A stretch of 64,000 nucleotides of DNA, taken from assembly GCF_001417955.2 (NCBI RefSeq), contig NZ_LKTM01000013.1, forward strand, positions 47,574 through 111,573, given 5' to 3'. The notes under the pieces are model-generated. The model saw only the letters and a program-made list of their open reading frames with translations, did no database searches and was not told the DNA's origin. The stretch is from Mycobacterium gordonae. Lineage in GTDB: Bacteria > Actinomycetota > Actinomycetes > Mycobacteriales > Mycobacteriaceae. Position 1 is the first letter of the stretch; every line of letters starts with the position of its first letter. This document shows positions 17,925 through 30,345 of the stretch, piece by piece. Made by a program: the position numbers and the translations under genes.

Positions 17925-18235
17925 CGGCCGTCGGTGCGGCGCTGTTCGACGCCCTCGGCGACGCCAACCGGCTGCGCATCGTGGTGCGGCTGTGTGAGGT
18001 GGGTCCGAGCTCGACAACCCAAGTGACACAGGCTATTCCGGTCACCCGGCAGGCGGCCAGCAAGCATCTGCAGCTGCTGGAGTCGGCGGGAGTGGTGAGC
18101 AGCTGCCGGCGCGGCCGCGAACGAGTGTGGACGGTGCGGACCGAGCCGCTGGCCCAGGCCGGCGACTATCTCGCCCAGTTGTCGCGGCGCTGGGACGCCG
18201 CGGTGGATCGGCTGCGCGCCTACGTGGAGGACTAG
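17921..18235 (+). CDS. ArsR-family transcriptional regulator
   Basis: The 104-residue winged-helix protein contains LFDALGDANRLRIVVRLCEVGPSSTTQVTQAIPVTRQAASKHLQLLESAGVV, the ArsR HTH with the recognition helix near residues 40-55, followed by a wing (SCRRGRERVWTV). No cysteine pair for metal binding is seen in the recognition helix, so it probably senses something other than a metal, consistent with its SRPBCC partner. It is translationally coupled to that gene and is presumably autoregulatory through the two GCAACC-N4-GGTTGC sites. Confidence 0.9.
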   Translation: MTAVGAALFDALGDANRLRIVVRLCEVGPSSTTQVTQAIPVTRQAASKHLQLLESAGVVSSCRRGRERVWTVRTEPLAQAGDYLAQLSRRWDAAVDRLRAYVED

Positions 18236-18314
18236 GGCCCGTTCGCCGACACTGCCGGGAGGGCTGTGATGTCGTCCCCGGCGAGACCATGGCGGCAATG
18301 TCGGCGCGAGCGGA

Positions 18315-20408
<2,094 letters not shown>

Positions 20409-20410
20409 AT

Positions 20411-20433
20411 CGGTACGGTACTGGACCGTACTA
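20411..20433. promoter_or_regulatory. TetR operator copy 1, upstream of tetR
   Basis: The inverted repeat GTACGGT-ACTGG-ACCGTAC (20413-20431) is, on the opposite strand, identical over 20 bases (AGTACGGTCCAGTACCGTAC) to the site at 21102-21124 before mmpS. It lies just before the tetR Shine-Dalgarno, as expected for autoregulation. Confidence 0.8.
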
Positions 20434-20449
20434 GGGCCGGAGTCCTATC

Positions 20450-21052
20450 GTGGGCGCTATGGCGGGCACGGCGGAACTCCCCACGGAGGCATCACCGTGG
20501 TCGCCGCGTGAAGCCGAGTTGCTCGCGGTGACGTTGCAGCTGCTGGCCGAACACGGGTACGACGGGCTGACGGTGGACGCCGTCGCCAACACCGCCCGCG
20601 CCAGCAAGGCCACCGTCTATCGCCGCTGGCCCTCGAAAGCCGAACTGGTATTGGCGGCCTTCATCGAGGGTGTCTGCCAGGTTGCGGTGCCTCCCAACAC
20701 CGGCTCACTGCGAGGCGACCTCGTCCAGATCGGCGAGACCATCTGCGAGCACGCCGCCCAACAGTCCAGCACCATCCGCGCGGTGCTCGTCGAAGTGTCG
20801 CGCCACCCGGCGCTGGCCGACGCCATGCAGCATCAGTTCCTGGATCAGCGAAAAGCCCTCATTCAGGACGTATTACGGCAGGCGGTCGACCGGGGCGAGA
20901 TAGCGGAGGCGGCCATCACCGACGAGTTGTGGGATCTGCTGCCGGGGTACCTCATCTACCGCTCCATCATCCCGAACCGGCAGCCGGACAGCCGCACCGT
21001 GCGGGCTTTGGTGGACGGCTTCATCCTGCCCGGCCTGACCCGATCCGGCTGA
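20450..21052 (+). CDS. TetR/AcrR-family repressor, probable regulator of the adjacent mmpS-mmpL
   Basis: The 200-residue protein has an N-terminal TetR HTH (LAEHGYDGLTVDAVANTARASKATVYRRWPSKAELV, residues about 30-65) and an all-helical C-terminal ligand-binding domain. GTG 20450 has GGAG seven bases upstream; ATG 20459 is the alternative. The same 20-bp operator precedes this gene and the mmpS-mmpL operon, so it very likely represses both. TetR control of mmpS/mmpL efflux is known in M. abscessus. The inducing ligand is unknown. Confidence 0.9.
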   Translation: MGAMAGTAELPTEASPWSPREAELLAVTLQLLAEHGYDGLTVDAVANTARASKATVYRRWPSKAELVLAAFIEGVCQVAVPPNTGSLRGDLVQIGETICEHAAQQSSTIRAVLVEVSRHPALADAMQHQFLDQRKALIQDVLRQAVDRGEIAEAAITDELWDLLPGYLIYRSIIPNRQPDSRTVRALVDGFILPGLTRSG

Positions 21053-21101
21053 CACCGCCCGCCACCGGCGGTTAGCAAAGTGCACGCGCGCGTCTCTTGT
21101 G

Positions 21102-21124
21102 CAGTACGGTCCAGTACCGTACTG
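21102..21124. promoter_or_regulatory. TetR operator copy 2, upstream of mmpS-mmpL
   Basis: This is a perfect inverted repeat, CAGTACGGT-CCAGT-ACCGTACTG (9-5-9). It shares 20 identical bases, including the non-palindromic spacer, with the reverse complement of the site upstream of tetR. TACTGT at its right end could serve as the -10, so binding would block the promoter directly. Confidence 0.82.
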
Positions 21125-21185
21125 TCAAAGCCAGAGAACGTGCCGGCGCGCCGGTGGAATCGCCCGATCATCGAAAGGTCAACGG

Positions 21186-21632
21186 GTGAAAGGTGTTTCG
21201 CGGACATCCTGGTTCAGGAGGGGATGGATGGGGCTGGTTGCGGTCGTCGTCGTAGTGACCGCGGGATTTGCCATCTACCGCCTGCACGGCATGTTCAACG
21301 CCGGCAAGAGCGCGTCGGCCGGCCACGGCATTTCCAATGAGATCGTCCCGTTCAACCCCAAGCACGTGGTTCTCGAGGTCTTCGGCGCCCCGGGGGCGAC
21401 GGCCACCATCAACTACCTCGACGTCAACGCCCAGCCGCAGGAGGTCGTCAACGCCGTCCTGCCGTGGTCGTTCACCATCACCACCACCGAGCCGGCGGTC
21501 CTGGGAAACGTTGTGGCACAAGGCAGCGGTGACACCCTCTCGTGCCGGATCACCGTCAACGGCGACGTCAAGGACGAACGCACCGTCACCACGCCCAACG
21601 CGTACACCTTCTGTCTGGACAAGTCCGGATGA
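21186..21632 (+). CDS. MmpS-family accessory membrane protein
   Basis: The 148-residue MmpS has a short cytoplasmic N-terminus with basic residues, one transmembrane segment ([19 protein letters not shown], residues about 15-33) and a periplasmic beta-sandwich ending with paired cysteines (SCRITVNG and TFCLDKSG). MmpS proteins act with the cognate MmpL in export of lipids, siderophores or drugs. GTG 21186 has AAAGG seven bases upstream; earlier in-frame codons would overlap the operator region. The stop overlaps the mmpL ATG. Confidence 0.9.
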   Translation: MKGVSRTSWFRRGWMGLVAVVVVVTAGFAIYRLHGMFNAGKSASAGHGISNEIVPFNPKHVVLEVFGAPGATATINYLDVNAQPQEVVNAVLPWSFTITTTEPAVLGNVVAQGSGDTLSCRITVNGDVKDERTVTTPNAYTFCLDKSG

Positions 21633-24520
21633 GCAACGAGCAGCTGCCACGAATTCCGCACACCATCCGCCGGCTCTCGGTGCCGATACTGCTGTTCTGG
21701 GTGGTGCTGGCGGGAGTCTCCAACGCGCTGGTGCCGCAACTGGAAGAGGTGGGCAAGACCCACAACGTGGCGCTGATCATGGCGGACGCGCCGTCGCTGC
21801 AGGCGACCAAGCGCATCGGTCAGAAGTTCCACGAGTTCGACACCGACAGCACCGCCATGGTTGTGCTGGAAGGTGATCAGCCGCTGGGAGCCGACGCCCA
21901 CCGGTATTACGACACGCTGATCCGCAGGCTCGAGGCCGACCGCAAGCACGTCGAGCACGTTCAGGACTTCTGGGGGGACACGCTGACCGCCGCCGGGTCG
22001 CAGAGCTCCGACGGCAAGGCCGCCTACGTGCAGCTGAATCTCGCCGGCAATCAGGGTTCGGCGCTGGCCAACGAATCCGTCGGCGCGGTAAGGGAAATCA
22101 TCGAACACCTACCACCCCCGGCGGGTGTCAAGGCCTGCGTGACCGGTGCGGCGCCAGTGATCTCGGATCAGTTCGACGTCGGAAGCAAGGGGACCGCCAA
22201 GGTCACCGGCATCACCGTCGGGGTGATCGCCTTGATGCTGCTCTTCGTCTACCGCTCCTTCTTGACCATGCTGCTGGTGCTGGTGACGGTCCTGATCGAG
22301 ATGGCCGCGGCCCGCGGCATCGTCGCCTTCCTCGGTAATGCCGGCATCATCGGATTGTCGACCTATGCGACGAATCTGCTCACCCTGCTGGTGATCGCCG
22401 CCGGAACCGACTATGCGATCTTCGTCGTCGGTCGCTACCAGGAAGCGCGCGGCGCAGGCGAAGACCGGGATACGGCCTACTACACCATGTTTCGCGGCAC
22501 CGCCCACATCGTATTGGGTTCGGGGCTGACCGTTGCCGGTGCGGTGTTCTGTTTGAGTTTCACCCGGCTGCCGTACTTCCAAAGTCTGGGTATCCCGGCG
22601 GCACTTGGCATCCTCGTCGCCCTGGTCGCCGCGCTGACGCTGGCCCCGGCCGTGCTGACCCTGGGCGCCCGGGTCGGCATCTTCGAACCCAAACGTGCGA
22701 TGCGGACCCGCGGTTGGCGCCGAATCGGAACGGCCATCGTGCGCTGGCCGGGCCCGGTGCTGACGGTGGCGTGCGCCCTGGCCTTCATCGGCCTGCTCAC
22801 CCTGCCCGGATACAAAACGAGCTACGACACCCGCCCCTACATGCCGGACAGCGCGCCGGCCAACGTCGGATACGCCGCTGCCGAACGGCATTTCTCGCGG
22901 GCCCGGCTGGAACCCGAATTGCTGATGCTGGAAAGCGACCATGACATGCGCACCCCAGCCGACATGCTGATCCTGGACAGGGTGGCCAAGGCGGTGTTCC
23001 ACCTACCCGGCATCGCGCAGGTGCAGTCCATCACCAGGCCGCTGGGCACTCCGCTCAACCACACCTCGCTGGCGTTCCAGATCAGCGCGCAGAGCGCCAA
23101 CCAGACCGAAAACCTGCGTTACCAACGAGATCGCGCGGACGACCTGCTACGCCAGGCCGGTGAGCTGTCGAAGGGCATCGACATCCTGCGCCAGCAGTAC
23201 ACCCTGCAGCAGGAACTTGCGGCCACCACGCACAGCGAGGCCCAGAGTTTCCGCGACACCGTCGCCATCATGAACGACCTGCGCGACAAGATCGCCAACT
23301 TCGACGATTTCTTCCGGCCCATCCGGAGCTACTTCTATTGGGAGAAGCACTGTTTCGATATCCCGGCCTGCTTCGCAATCAGGTCGGTGCTCGACGCCCT
23401 GGACGGGATCGACCAACTCACGTCACGGTTTGAGGACCTCACAGCCACCCTGGAGAAACTCGACGCGTTGCAGCCCAAACTGGTGGCTCTGATCCCGCAA
23501 CAGATCGCCAGTCAGGAGACCAATCATGACCTGACGATGGCGAACTACGCCACGCTGTCCGGAATCTACGCGCAGACCGCCGCGGCCATCGAGAACTCGA
23601 CGGCGCTGGGGCGCGCCTTCGACACCGCCAAGAACGACGACACCTTCTACCTGCCGCCGGAAGTCTTCAACAACCCCGACTTCAAACGGGGGCTCAAGCT
23701 CTTCCTCTCACCCGACGGCAAGGCCGCGCGAATGATCATCACCCACGAAGGCGATCCCGCAACGCCGGAAGGCATTTCCCATATCGAGCCGATCAGGAAC
23801 GCCGCACACGAGGCCGTGAAGGGCACGCCGATGGCCGAGGCGAAGTTCTATCTCGGCGGCACCGCGGCCACCTATTCGGACATCCAGGACGGCGCCAAGT
23901 ACGACCTGATGATCGCCGGAATCGCCGCGCTGAGCCTGATTCTGTTGATCATGATGATGCTGACCCGCAGCCTGGTCGCCGCGCTGGTGATCGTCGGCAC
24001 GGTGGCGCTTTCGCTGGGCGCCTCGTTCGGGCTGTCAGTGTTGGTGTGGCAGTACATGTTCGGGATCAAGCTGTACTGGGTGGTGCTGGCGCTGGCGGTG
24101 ATCCTGCTGCTGGCCGTCGGCTCGGATTACAACCTGCTGTTGATCTCCCGGTTCCGCGAAGAGATCGGGGCCGGTCTCAACACCGGAATCATCCGGGCGA
24201 TGGCGGGATCGGGTTCCGTGGTCACCTCGGCGGGCCTGGTGTTCGCGGTCACCATGTGCGCCTTCCTGTTCAGCGGCTTTCAGGTGCTGGGTCAAATCGG
24301 GACCACCATCGGGCTGGGCCTGTTGTTCGACACGCTGATCGTGCGGTCGTTCATGACGCCGTCAATCGCGGCGCTGCTGGGGCGCTGGTTCTGGTGGCCG
24401 CAACGCGTGCGTCCGCGTCCGGCCAGCCAGATGCTGCGACCGTACGGCCCCCGGTCGGCGGTCCGGCAGCTGCTGCTGTGGGAGGACGACGACCCGGTGG
24501 TGAAACCCCAAGCGCACTAA
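21629..24520 (+). CDS. MmpL-family RND transporter
   Basis: The 963-residue RND transporter has about 12 membrane segments in two repeats, each starting with one helix and a large periplasmic loop. The proton-relay motif [20 protein letters not shown] (about residue 263) and its counterpart [14 protein letters not shown] (about residue 833) are intact. The long periplasmic loop 2 has a coiled-coil-like stretch ([20 protein letters not shown]). Paired with MmpS and TetR it resembles the MmpS4/5-MmpL4/5 export systems for siderophores and drugs; the cargo here is not known. M. tuberculosis lacks a mmpL gene at this locus. Confidence 0.95.
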   Translation: MSNEQLPRIPHTIRRLSVPILLFWVVLAGVSNALVPQLEEVGKTHNVALIMADAPSLQATKRIGQKFHEFDTDSTAMVVLEGDQPLGADAHRYYDTLIRRLEADRKHVEHVQDFWGDTLTAAGSQSSDGKAAYVQLNLAGNQGSALANESVGAVREIIEHLPPPAGVKACVTGAAPVISDQFDVGSKGTAKVTGITVGVIALMLLFVYRSFLTMLLVLVTVLIEMAAARGIVAFLGNAGIIGLSTYATNLLTLLVIAAGTDYAIFVVGRYQEARGAGEDRDTAYYTMFRGTAHIVLGSGLTVAGAVFCLSFTRLPYFQSLGIPAALGILVALVAALTLAPAVLTLGARVGIFEPKRAMRTRGWRRIGTAIVRWPGPVLTVACALAFIGLLTLPGYKTSYDTRPYMPDSAPANVGYAAAERHFSRARLEPELLMLESDHDMRTPADMLILDRVAKAVFHLPGIAQVQSITRPLGTPLNHTSLAFQISAQSANQTENLRYQRDRADDLLRQAGELSKGIDILRQQYTLQQELAATTHSEAQSFRDTVAIMNDLRDKIANFDDFFRPIRSYFYWEKHCFDIPACFAIRSVLDALDGIDQLTSRFEDLTATLEKLDALQPKLVALIPQQIASQETNHDLTMANYATLSGIYAQTAAAIENSTALGRAFDTAKNDDTFYLPPEVFNNPDFKRGLKLFLSPDGKAARMIITHEGDPATPEGISHIEPIRNAAHEAVKGTPMAEAKFYLGGTAATYSDIQDGAKYDLMIAGIAALSLILLIMMMLTRSLVAALVIVGTVALSLGASFGLSVLVWQYMFGIKLYWVVLALAVILLLAVGSDYNLLLISRFREEIGAGLNTGIIRAMAGSGSVVTSAGLVFAVTMCAFLFSGFQVLGQIGTTIGLGLLFDTLIVRSFMTPSIAALLGRWFWWPQRVRPRPASQMLRPYGPRSAVRQLLLWEDDDPVVKPQAH

Positions 24521-26364
24521 CGCAATCCGGTTTCGATGCGCCCGGCCGCAAGCAGCTGTCGGGTTGCCGAGGCGGACAGCGGCCGGCGGAACAGGAAGCC
24601 CTGAGCCCGCACGCAGCCCTCCTTCAGCAGTGTCCGGGCCGCACCTTCGCTCTCGACGCCCTCGGCGACCACGTTCAGGTCGAGCGCCTCGGCCAGCCCC
24701 ATGACGGCCCGGACGATGGCCAGATCGTCGGCGCTGACGTCGAGATCCCGGACGAATCCGCGGTCGATCTTCAGGGTGCTCACCGGCAGTGTCCTGAGCA
24801 GTCCCATGCCGCTGAACCCGGTGCCGAAGTCGTCGATGGCGATGTCGATGCCGAGGTCGGTGAGTGCGCTCAGCGTGGCCCGGGTGCTGGACACGTCTCG
24901 GATGAGCATGCTCTCGGTGATCTCCAGCCCGATCGCCATGCCGGTGAGGCCGAACTTGCCGACGATCCTGCTGACCGTGTTCACCAGGTCCTGGGCGACC
25001 AGCTGGGCCGGGGAGACGTTGACGCGCAACATGGTATCGAGGCCGACGCCTTCGGAGCGCCACTGTGACAGGTCGGCGCAGGCCGCGTTGAGCACCCACT
25101 TGCCCAACTCGCCGGCCAGGTTCAGCGATTCGGCGATGGGGATGAACACGTCGGGCAGCAGGAGTCCCCGGGTCGGGTGTTGCCAGCGAGCGAGCGCCTC
25201 AACCGCGAGGATCTTGCCGGTCAGCATGTCTATCTCGGGCAGGTAGAGCACCGTCAGCGCATCGGTTTCGATGGCGCCCGGCAGGTGCAGCTCGATGTCG
25301 GCACGAATCTTGCGCCGGTTGATCACATCGGTGGAGACGACGCCGATCCGTTGCGCGCCAGTGCCTTTGGTGCATTGCAGTGCGTCGTCGGCGTGCCGGA
25401 GCAGGTCCAGGCTGGAGTCTTTTCCGGGGGTGCCGGTCGCGACACCGACGCTCACTGTGCGGTTGAGCACCTCGCCGCCGATGGCCACGTGATCCGTCAG
25501 CCGGGAGCTCAGTCGCTCGGCCAGGAGCCTCGCTTCGGCGAGGTCCATCGCCGTCGCCGGCACGACGACGAATTCGTCGCCGCCGATCCGGGCGATCAGG
25601 CCCTGCCCCTGTATTGCCGCACTGGTTTCGGTGGCGAAGTCGCGGATGAACGCATCGCCGGCGTCATGCCCGAGGTAGTCGTTGATCGCCTTGAGACGGT
25701 CGAGATTGAACACCAGCACCGTCACCGGGCCGGGCTGGCCCGCGGCCAGACGCCCGTCGAGGTGGTTCACCAGGGCGCGCCGGTTAGGCAGGGCGGTCAG
25801 ATCGTCGTGGCTGGCTTGATAGCTCAACTGATCCTCGATGCTGATCCGAGCCTGAACCTGCGCCAGCATGGTGGCCACCACGGTCAGCGCGTTGATCTCG
25901 TCGCCGCTCCAGCTACGGTCGCCGTATTTGATGAAACCGAGTGTCCCGGTGGTGACATCGCCGGACAGCAGTGGAATTGAGGCCAGCGAGACGGCCGGAA
26001 GGCCGCTCGCTTCGGAGATGGTCTGCTGGTATTTCTCGTCCTGGGATTCGGGCCGCAGGATCACCGGTTCCTTGGCGTTCTCGGCGAGCGCGAACACCGG
26101 GTCGGCATCGGCGAAATAGATGGTGTGCAACGGGTCGGGGTCCGGAATGTGTGGTCGCGGCGGCCATTCGGCCACCAACACGGTGGCGCGGATGGTGTGG
26201 TCGTTGTGCCGCAGAAAGCTGACATCGACGTCGAGGTAACGAACGAGCTCAGCCAGGACCTCCGTAGTTTTCGCCATGGCGGTGCTGCTGGTGGCGCCCA
26301 GCAGCTTGGTGGCCACCGTGGTGATGATGGCGTGCAAACTGGCCGGTGAAGGGTGGCTCTGCAT
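24517..26364 (-). CDS. GAF-GGDEF-EAL cyclic-di-GMP synthase/phosphodiesterase
   Basis: The 615-residue cytosolic protein has a GAF-like sensor (about 15-175), a GGDEF diguanylate cyclase with intact GGDEF at residues 261-265, and an EAL phosphodiesterase from about 350 with E389-A-L-A-R. The other EAL catalytic blocks ([36 protein letters not shown]) are also intact. The inhibitory RxxD I-site before GGDEF is replaced by QGQG, so product inhibition is probably absent. The architecture matches the M. tuberculosis Rv1354c type, but that gene lies elsewhere. Its stop shares bases with the mmpL stop. Confidence 0.93.
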   Translation of the reverse strand: MQSHPSPASLHAIITTVATKLLGATSSTAMAKTTEVLAELVRYLDVDVSFLRHNDHTIRATVLVAEWPPRPHIPDPDPLHTIYFADADPVFALAENAKEPVILRPESQDEKYQQTISEASGLPAVSLASIPLLSGDVTTGTLGFIKYGDRSWSGDEINALTVVATMLAQVQARISIEDQLSYQASHDDLTALPNRRALVNHLDGRLAAGQPGPVTVLVFNLDRLKAINDYLGHDAGDAFIRDFATETSAAIQGQGLIARIGGDEFVVVPATAMDLAEARLLAERLSSRLTDHVAIGGEVLNRTVSVGVATGTPGKDSSLDLLRHADDALQCTKGTGAQRIGVVSTDVINRRKIRADIELHLPGAIETDALTVLYLPEIDMLTGKILAVEALARWQHPTRGLLLPDVFIPIAESLNLAGELGKWVLNAACADLSQWRSEGVGLDTMLRVNVSPAQLVAQDLVNTVSRIVGKFGLTGMAIGLEITESMLIRDVSSTRATLSALTDLGIDIAIDDFGTGFSGMGLLRTLPVSTLKIDRGFVRDLDVSADDLAIVRAVMGLAEALDLNVVAEGVESEGAARTLLKEGCVRAQGFLFRRPLSASATRQLLAAGRIETGLR

Positions 26365-26554
26365 GTGGCGGCTATCGAGCTGGTTTGCTGAAAACGGTCC
26401 GATGCGAACCCTAACAGCACATTCGTCCAGCCCGGCAACATTTCGTCTATTTGCCAGGTAATTCGCTCCGCAACCTGGATGGGAGTGGCGGGCCGGCTCG
26501 GGCGTCCAGATTATGCTGATGAAATCCGTTGTGGCGCAATCGGTCGTGCCGTCT
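26365..26554. other. Intergenic gap upstream of the GGDEF-EAL gene
   Basis: This stretch presumably holds the promoter of the minus-strand GGDEF-EAL gene. I see no gene and no repeat, and did not find a convincing -10. Confidence 0.4.
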
Positions 26555-27211
26555 TCAGCGCAGCAGGGTGGCGACGATGCCGGCCAGGTAGCCCAGGCGG
26601 GCCACCTCCGACGGCCGGAATTCCGGACCCGGCCGGCCCAGCACCACGGCGGTGTGCGAGTCGCCCAGCGGGGCCGCGACCATCGTCGTGTCCATATCGC
26701 GCCAGGCCTGCGGCACCCATTCGGCGCTGCCGTCGAGCGTCAGGGCGTGTTCGATCGGTAGCCATGGTGCCGAATCGGCCCGTGTTTCGGGTGCACCGGT
26801 GCTGCCGGCCAGCCGCTGCACCTTGCCCTGGGTGTCGCGCAGTACCGTGCACCAGCTCACCCGCAGGATCCGCGGCGCCTGGTCCGCCAGCACCTGCAGC
26901 CTGGACGCGTTGTCGCCGGCGGCGGAGACGAGGTCGAGCAGTTCCAGCTCGCGGTGGGCCTCGAGCAGGCCGGTGTGCGGGCGCACGCTGTCCACGCGAA
27001 CTCCGGGCAGCGATTCGGCTGCGGTGATCAGAGTGTCGGGCATTGCTCCCGGGGGAAGTTCGATCACCAGGTCGTCGATCGCGTATCCGGCAGCGCGCTC
27101 CACGACATCCAGCGACAGGATGTCGGCGCCTACCGACCCGAGCGCGACGGCGAGCGACCCCAGACTGCCTGGTCGGTCGACCAACTCGATGCGCAACAGA
27201 TACGACGGCAC
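26555..27211 (-). CDS. ACT-domain protein (Rv3013-like)
   Basis: The 218-residue protein begins MPSYLLRIELVDRPGSLGSLAVALGSVGADILSLDV, a canonical N-terminal ACT domain that usually binds amino acids. A second region follows with HRELELLDLVSAAGDNASRLQVLADQAPRILRVSW, similar to a degenerate GAF or regulatory domain. It may be an amino-acid-responsive regulator, but no DNA-binding or catalytic domain is seen. GTG 27211 is chosen because the ACT strand begins immediately after it. It is divergent from gatC, with twin hairpins between. Confidence 0.82.
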   Translation of the reverse strand: MPSYLLRIELVDRPGSLGSLAVALGSVGADILSLDVVERAAGYAIDDLVIELPPGAMPDTLITAAESLPGVRVDSVRPHTGLLEAHRELELLDLVSAAGDNASRLQVLADQAPRILRVSWCTVLRDTQGKVQRLAGSTGAPETRADSAPWLPIEHALTLDGSAEWVPQAWRDMDTTMVAAPLGDSHTAVVLGRPGPEFRPSEVARLGYLAGIVATLLR

Positions 27212-27282
27212 GGCCAACACTGTTGCACAGCGACGCGCGAGTGGCATGTCGGCCGCTGCGGCCGGACGGTCCCCCTACGCGA

Positions 27283-27336
27283 GCGTGAAGCCGTCTTCAC
27301 GCTGGTAGGCGGGCGTGAAGCCAGCTTCACGCCCGC
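27283..27336. repeat. Twin palindromes with a shared GCGTGAAG core upstream of gatC
   Basis: Palindrome 1 is GCGTGAAG-CCGT-CTTCACGC (27283-27302). Palindrome 2 has perfect 13-bp arms (GCGGGCGTGAAGC) around CA at 27309-27336. The same 8-base arm in both, between divergent genes and just before the gatC -10, suggests a duplicated operator or a small dispersed element. Confidence 0.75.
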
Positions 27337-27343
27337 GGCACGT

Positions 27344-27357
27344 TAGGCTTTTCGCTC
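27344..27357 (+). promoter_or_regulatory. Probable leaderless promoter of gatCA (-10 TAGGCT)
   Basis: TAGGCT at 27344-27349 is followed by eight bases and GTG 27358, leaving almost no untranslated leader. Confidence 0.55.
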
Positions 27358-27657
27358 GTGTCCCAGATCTCCCGCGACGAGGTGGCCCACCTGGCCCGGC
27401 TGGCCCGGCTGGCATTGACCGAGACCGAGCTGGACAGTTTCGCCGGCCAGCTCGACGCCATCTTGAGCCACGTCAGCCAGATTCAGGCCGTTGACGTGAC
27501 CGGCGTCGAAGCGACCGACAACCCGCTCACGGACGTCAACGTGACCCGTCCGGACGAGCCGGCGCCCTGCCTGACTCAGCAGCAGGCGCTCGCCGCGGCG
27601 CCGGAGGCGGTCGACGGGCGCTTCGCGGTCCCGCAGATCCTGGGGGAGAGCCAGTGA
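27358..27657 (+). CDS. gatC: Asp/Glu-tRNA amidotransferase subunit C
   Basis: The 99-residue GatC begins [42 protein letters not shown], the conserved helical pair that wraps GatA. It ends in the extended FAVPQIL tail. It stabilises GatA in the GatCAB complex that converts Glu-tRNA(Gln) to Gln-tRNA(Gln). The stop overlaps the gatA start as GTGA. Confidence 0.95.
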   Translation: MSQISRDEVAHLARLARLALTETELDSFAGQLDAILSHVSQIQAVDVTGVEATDNPLTDVNVTRPDEPAPCLTQQQALAAAPEAVDGRFAVPQILGESQ

Positions 27658-29138
27658 CCGACATCATCCGGCTCGACGCTGCCACCCTGGCCGCCAAGAT
27701 CGCCGCCAAGGAGCTCTCGTCTGTCGAAGTCACGCAGGCCTGCCTGGACCAGATCGAGGCGACCGACGACCGCTACGGCGCCTTCCTGCACGTCGCCGCC
27801 GACCAGGCGCTGGCGGCCGCGGCGGCGGTTGACGAGGCGGTGACCGCCGGCAAGCAGCTCCCGTCGGCGCTGGCCGGAGTGCCGCTGGCGCTCAAGGATG
27901 TGTTCACCACAGCGGACATGCCGACCACCTGTGGCTCCAAGATCCTGGAAGGCTGGCAGTCGCCGTATGACGCCACGCTGACGGCGCGGTTGCGGGCGGC
28001 GGGCATCCCGATTCTGGGCAAGACGAATATGGACGAGTTCGCCATGGGCTCGTCGACGGAGAACAGCGCCTTCGGCCCGACCCGCAACCCCTGGGACGTC
28101 GAGCGGGTGCCAGGCGGTTCCGGCGGCGGCAGCGCGGCCGCCCTGGCCGCGTTTCAGGCGCCCCTGGCCATCGGGTCCGACACCGGCGGCTCGATCCGGC
28201 AGCCGGCGGCGCTGACCGCCACCGTCGGCGTCAAACCGACCTATGGCACGGTGTCGCGCTACGGGCTGATCGCCTGCGCGTCGTCGCTGGACCAGGGCGG
28301 TCCGTGCGCGCGCACCGTTCTCGACACCGCGTTGCTGCACGAGGTGATCGCCGGCCACGACCCCCGCGACTCCACCTCGATCGACGCTGCGGTGCCCGAC
28401 GTCGTCGGTGCCGCACGAGCGGGCGCCGCCGGGGACCTGAGCGGCGTGCGTGTCGGTGTAGTACGCCAGCTGCACACCGGGGAGGGCTACCAGCCGGGGG
28501 TGCTGGCGTCGTTCGAGGCCGCCGTCGAGCAGCTCAAGTCTTTAGGTGCGCAGGTCAGCGAGGTCGACTGCCCGCATTTCGACTACTCGTTGCCGGCGTA
28601 TTACCTGATCCTGCCGTCCGAGGTGTCGAGCAACCTGGCTCGCTTCGATGCGATGCGTTACGGCCTGCGCGTCGGCGACGACGGCACGCACAGCGCCGAA
28701 GAGGTCATGGCGATGACCCGGGCAGCCGGCTTCGGGCCGGAGGTCAAGCGGCGCATCATGATCGGCACCTACGCCCTGTCCGCCGGGTACTACGACGCCT
28801 ACTACAACCAGGCGCAGAAGGTGCGCACGCTGATTGCCCGGGATCTCGACGAGGCTTACAAGTCCGTCGACGTGCTGGTGTCGCCGGCGACCCCGACCAC
28901 CGCGTTCCGGCTGGGGGAGAAGGTCGACGACCCGCTGGCCATGTACCTGTTCGACCTGTGCACCCTCCCGCTGAACCTGGCCGGCCATTGCGGCATGTCG
29001 GTGCCGGCCGGACTGTCACCGGATGACGGACTGCCGGTGGGCCTGCAGATCATGGCGCCCGCGCTGGCCGACGACCGGTTGTACCGCGTGGGCGCGGCTT
29101 ACGAGGCCGCCCGGGGCGCCTTGCCGACCGCGATTTAG
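27654..29138 (+). CDS. gatA: Asp/Glu-tRNA amidotransferase subunit A
   Basis: The 494-residue amidase-signature enzyme has its triad in place: Lys81 (LALKDVF), cis-Ser156 ([14 protein letters not shown]) and nucleophile Ser180 ([11 protein letters not shown]). It releases ammonia from glutamine for GatB to amidate Glu-tRNA(Gln). It is coupled to gatC. In this window gatB is separated from gatCA by pfkA and a MinD-like gene, the usual mycobacterial split plus one extra gene. Confidence 0.97.
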   Translation: MTDIIRLDAATLAAKIAAKELSSVEVTQACLDQIEATDDRYGAFLHVAADQALAAAAAVDEAVTAGKQLPSALAGVPLALKDVFTTADMPTTCGSKILEGWQSPYDATLTARLRAAGIPILGKTNMDEFAMGSSTENSAFGPTRNPWDVERVPGGSGGGSAAALAAFQAPLAIGSDTGGSIRQPAALTATVGVKPTYGTVSRYGLIACASSLDQGGPCARTVLDTALLHEVIAGHDPRDSTSIDAAVPDVVGAARAGAAGDLSGVRVGVVRQLHTGEGYQPGVLASFEAAVEQLKSLGAQVSEVDCPHFDYSLPAYYLILPSEVSSNLARFDAMRYGLRVGDDGTHSAEEVMAMTRAAGFGPEVKRRIMIGTYALSAGYYDAYYNQAQKVRTLIARDLDEAYKSVDVLVSPATPTTAFRLGEKVDDPLAMYLFDLCTLPLNLAGHCGMSVPAGLSPDDGLPVGLQIMAPALADDRLYRVGAAYEAARGALPTAI

Positions 29139-29210
29139 ACCTGGCGAGCAGACGCAAAGTCGCATGAAACCCTGGGTTTCTATGCGATTTCGCGTCTGCT
29201 CGCGCCAGGT
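29139..29210. terminator. 72-bp long palindrome of the GCGAGCAGACGCAAA family, likely gatCA terminator
   Basis: The left half ACCTGGCGAGCAGACGC (29139-29155) pairs with GCGTCTGCTCGCGCCAGGT at the right end, and the inner arms AAAGTCGCATGAAACCC and GGGTTTCTATGCGATTT also pair, giving an almost continuous hairpin. It abuts the gatA stop (TAG 29136-29138). Related elements are at 33816-33875 and 42601-42650. Confidence 0.82.
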
Positions 29211-29236
29211 AGGGGGCCACAGGGCAAGATGAGGAC

Positions 29237-30268
29237 ATGCGGATCGGAGTTCTCACAGGCGGTGGTGACTGTCCCGGCCTCAACGCCGTCATCCGGGCGG
29301 TAGTGCGCACCTGCGACGCCCGCTACGGCTCGTCGGTGGTCGGATTTCAGGACGGCTGGCGCGGGCTGCTGGAGAACCGGCGCATGCAACTGCGTAACGA
29401 CGACCGTAACGACCGGTTGCTGGCCAAGGGCGGAACGATGCTGGGGACGGCCCGCGTGAACCCCGCCAAGCTGCGGGCCGGGCTCGATCAGGTCAAGCAG
29501 ACCCTCGACGACAACGGCATCGACGTCCTCATCCCGATCGGCGGCGAGGGCACCCTGACGGCCGCGCACTGGCTCTCGGAAGAAAACGTCCCGGTGGTCG
29601 GGGTGCCGAAGACCATCGACAACGACATCGACTGCACCGACGTGACCTTCGGCCACGACACCGCGCTGACCGTGGCCACCGACGCCATCGACCGCTTGCA
29701 CAGCACCGCCGAATCCCACCAGCGCGTCATGCTGGTCGAGGTCATGGGCCGCCACGCCGGATGGATTGCGCTGAACGCGGGCCTGGCCTCCGGCGCCCAC
29801 ATGACGCTGATCCCCGAGCAGCCCTTCGACGTGGAGGAAGTGTGCCGGCTGGTCAAGCGGCGCTTCCAGCGCGGCGATTCACACTTCATCTGCGTGGTCG
29901 CCGAAGGAGCCAAGCCGGTGGCGGGCTCGATCGCGCTGCGCGAAGGCGGCTTGGACGAATTCGGCCACGAGAAGTTCACCGGGGTGGCTGCCCAGCTCGG
30001 CGCCGAGGTGGAAAAGCGGATCAACAAGGACGTCCGGGTGACGGTGCTGGGCCACGTCCAGCGGGGCGGGTCCCCGACCGCCTACGACCGGGTGCTGGCC
30101 ACCCGGTTCGGGGTCAACGCGGCCGACGCGGCGCACGCGGGCGAATACGGGCAGATGGTGTCGCTGCGCGGGCAGGACATCGGGCGGGTGCCGCTGGCCG
30201 ACGCCGTGCGCCAACTCAAGCTGGTGCCGGAGAGCCGCTACGACGACGCGGCCGCGTTCTTCGGCTGA
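29237..30268 (+). CDS. pfkA: 6-phosphofructokinase
   Basis: The 343-residue PfkA phosphorylates fructose 6-phosphate in glycolysis. Visible blocks are the nucleotide-binding [19 protein letters not shown], the IPIGGEGTL loop, the catalytic [11 protein letters not shown] with the general-base Asp, and [11 protein letters not shown]. The Gly of GGEG (rather than GGDD) argues for ATP over pyrophosphate as donor. A GAGGA sequence abuts ATG 29237, and CAAGAT (29225-29230) lies seven bases upstream, so a leaderless or near-leaderless start is also possible. Confidence 0.95.
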   Translation: MRIGVLTGGGDCPGLNAVIRAVVRTCDARYGSSVVGFQDGWRGLLENRRMQLRNDDRNDRLLAKGGTMLGTARVNPAKLRAGLDQVKQTLDDNGIDVLIPIGGEGTLTAAHWLSEENVPVVGVPKTIDNDIDCTDVTFGHDTALTVATDAIDRLHSTAESHQRVMLVEVMGRHAGWIALNAGLASGAHMTLIPEQPFDVEEVCRLVKRRFQRGDSHFICVVAEGAKPVAGSIALREGGLDEFGHEKFTGVAAQLGAEVEKRINKDVRVTVLGHVQRGGSPTAYDRVLATRFGVNAADAAHAGEYGQMVSLRGQDIGRVPLADAVRQLKLVPESRYDDAAAFFG

Positions 30269-30345
30269 GTCTGTTGGCTCAGCGGTAGTCCAGCCTTCAC
30301 CTTTTGGCAGGTTTTTCGTTTTTAAGAATCGGCTATACGTCAAAT

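Noticed and set aside
13407..18029. A 1540-codon open frame on the minus strand across iscS, mnmA and the MetE-like gene
   Set aside because: It is antisense to well-recognised genes and composed of Arg/His/Pro-rich shadow sequence with no domain; high G+C makes such frames common.
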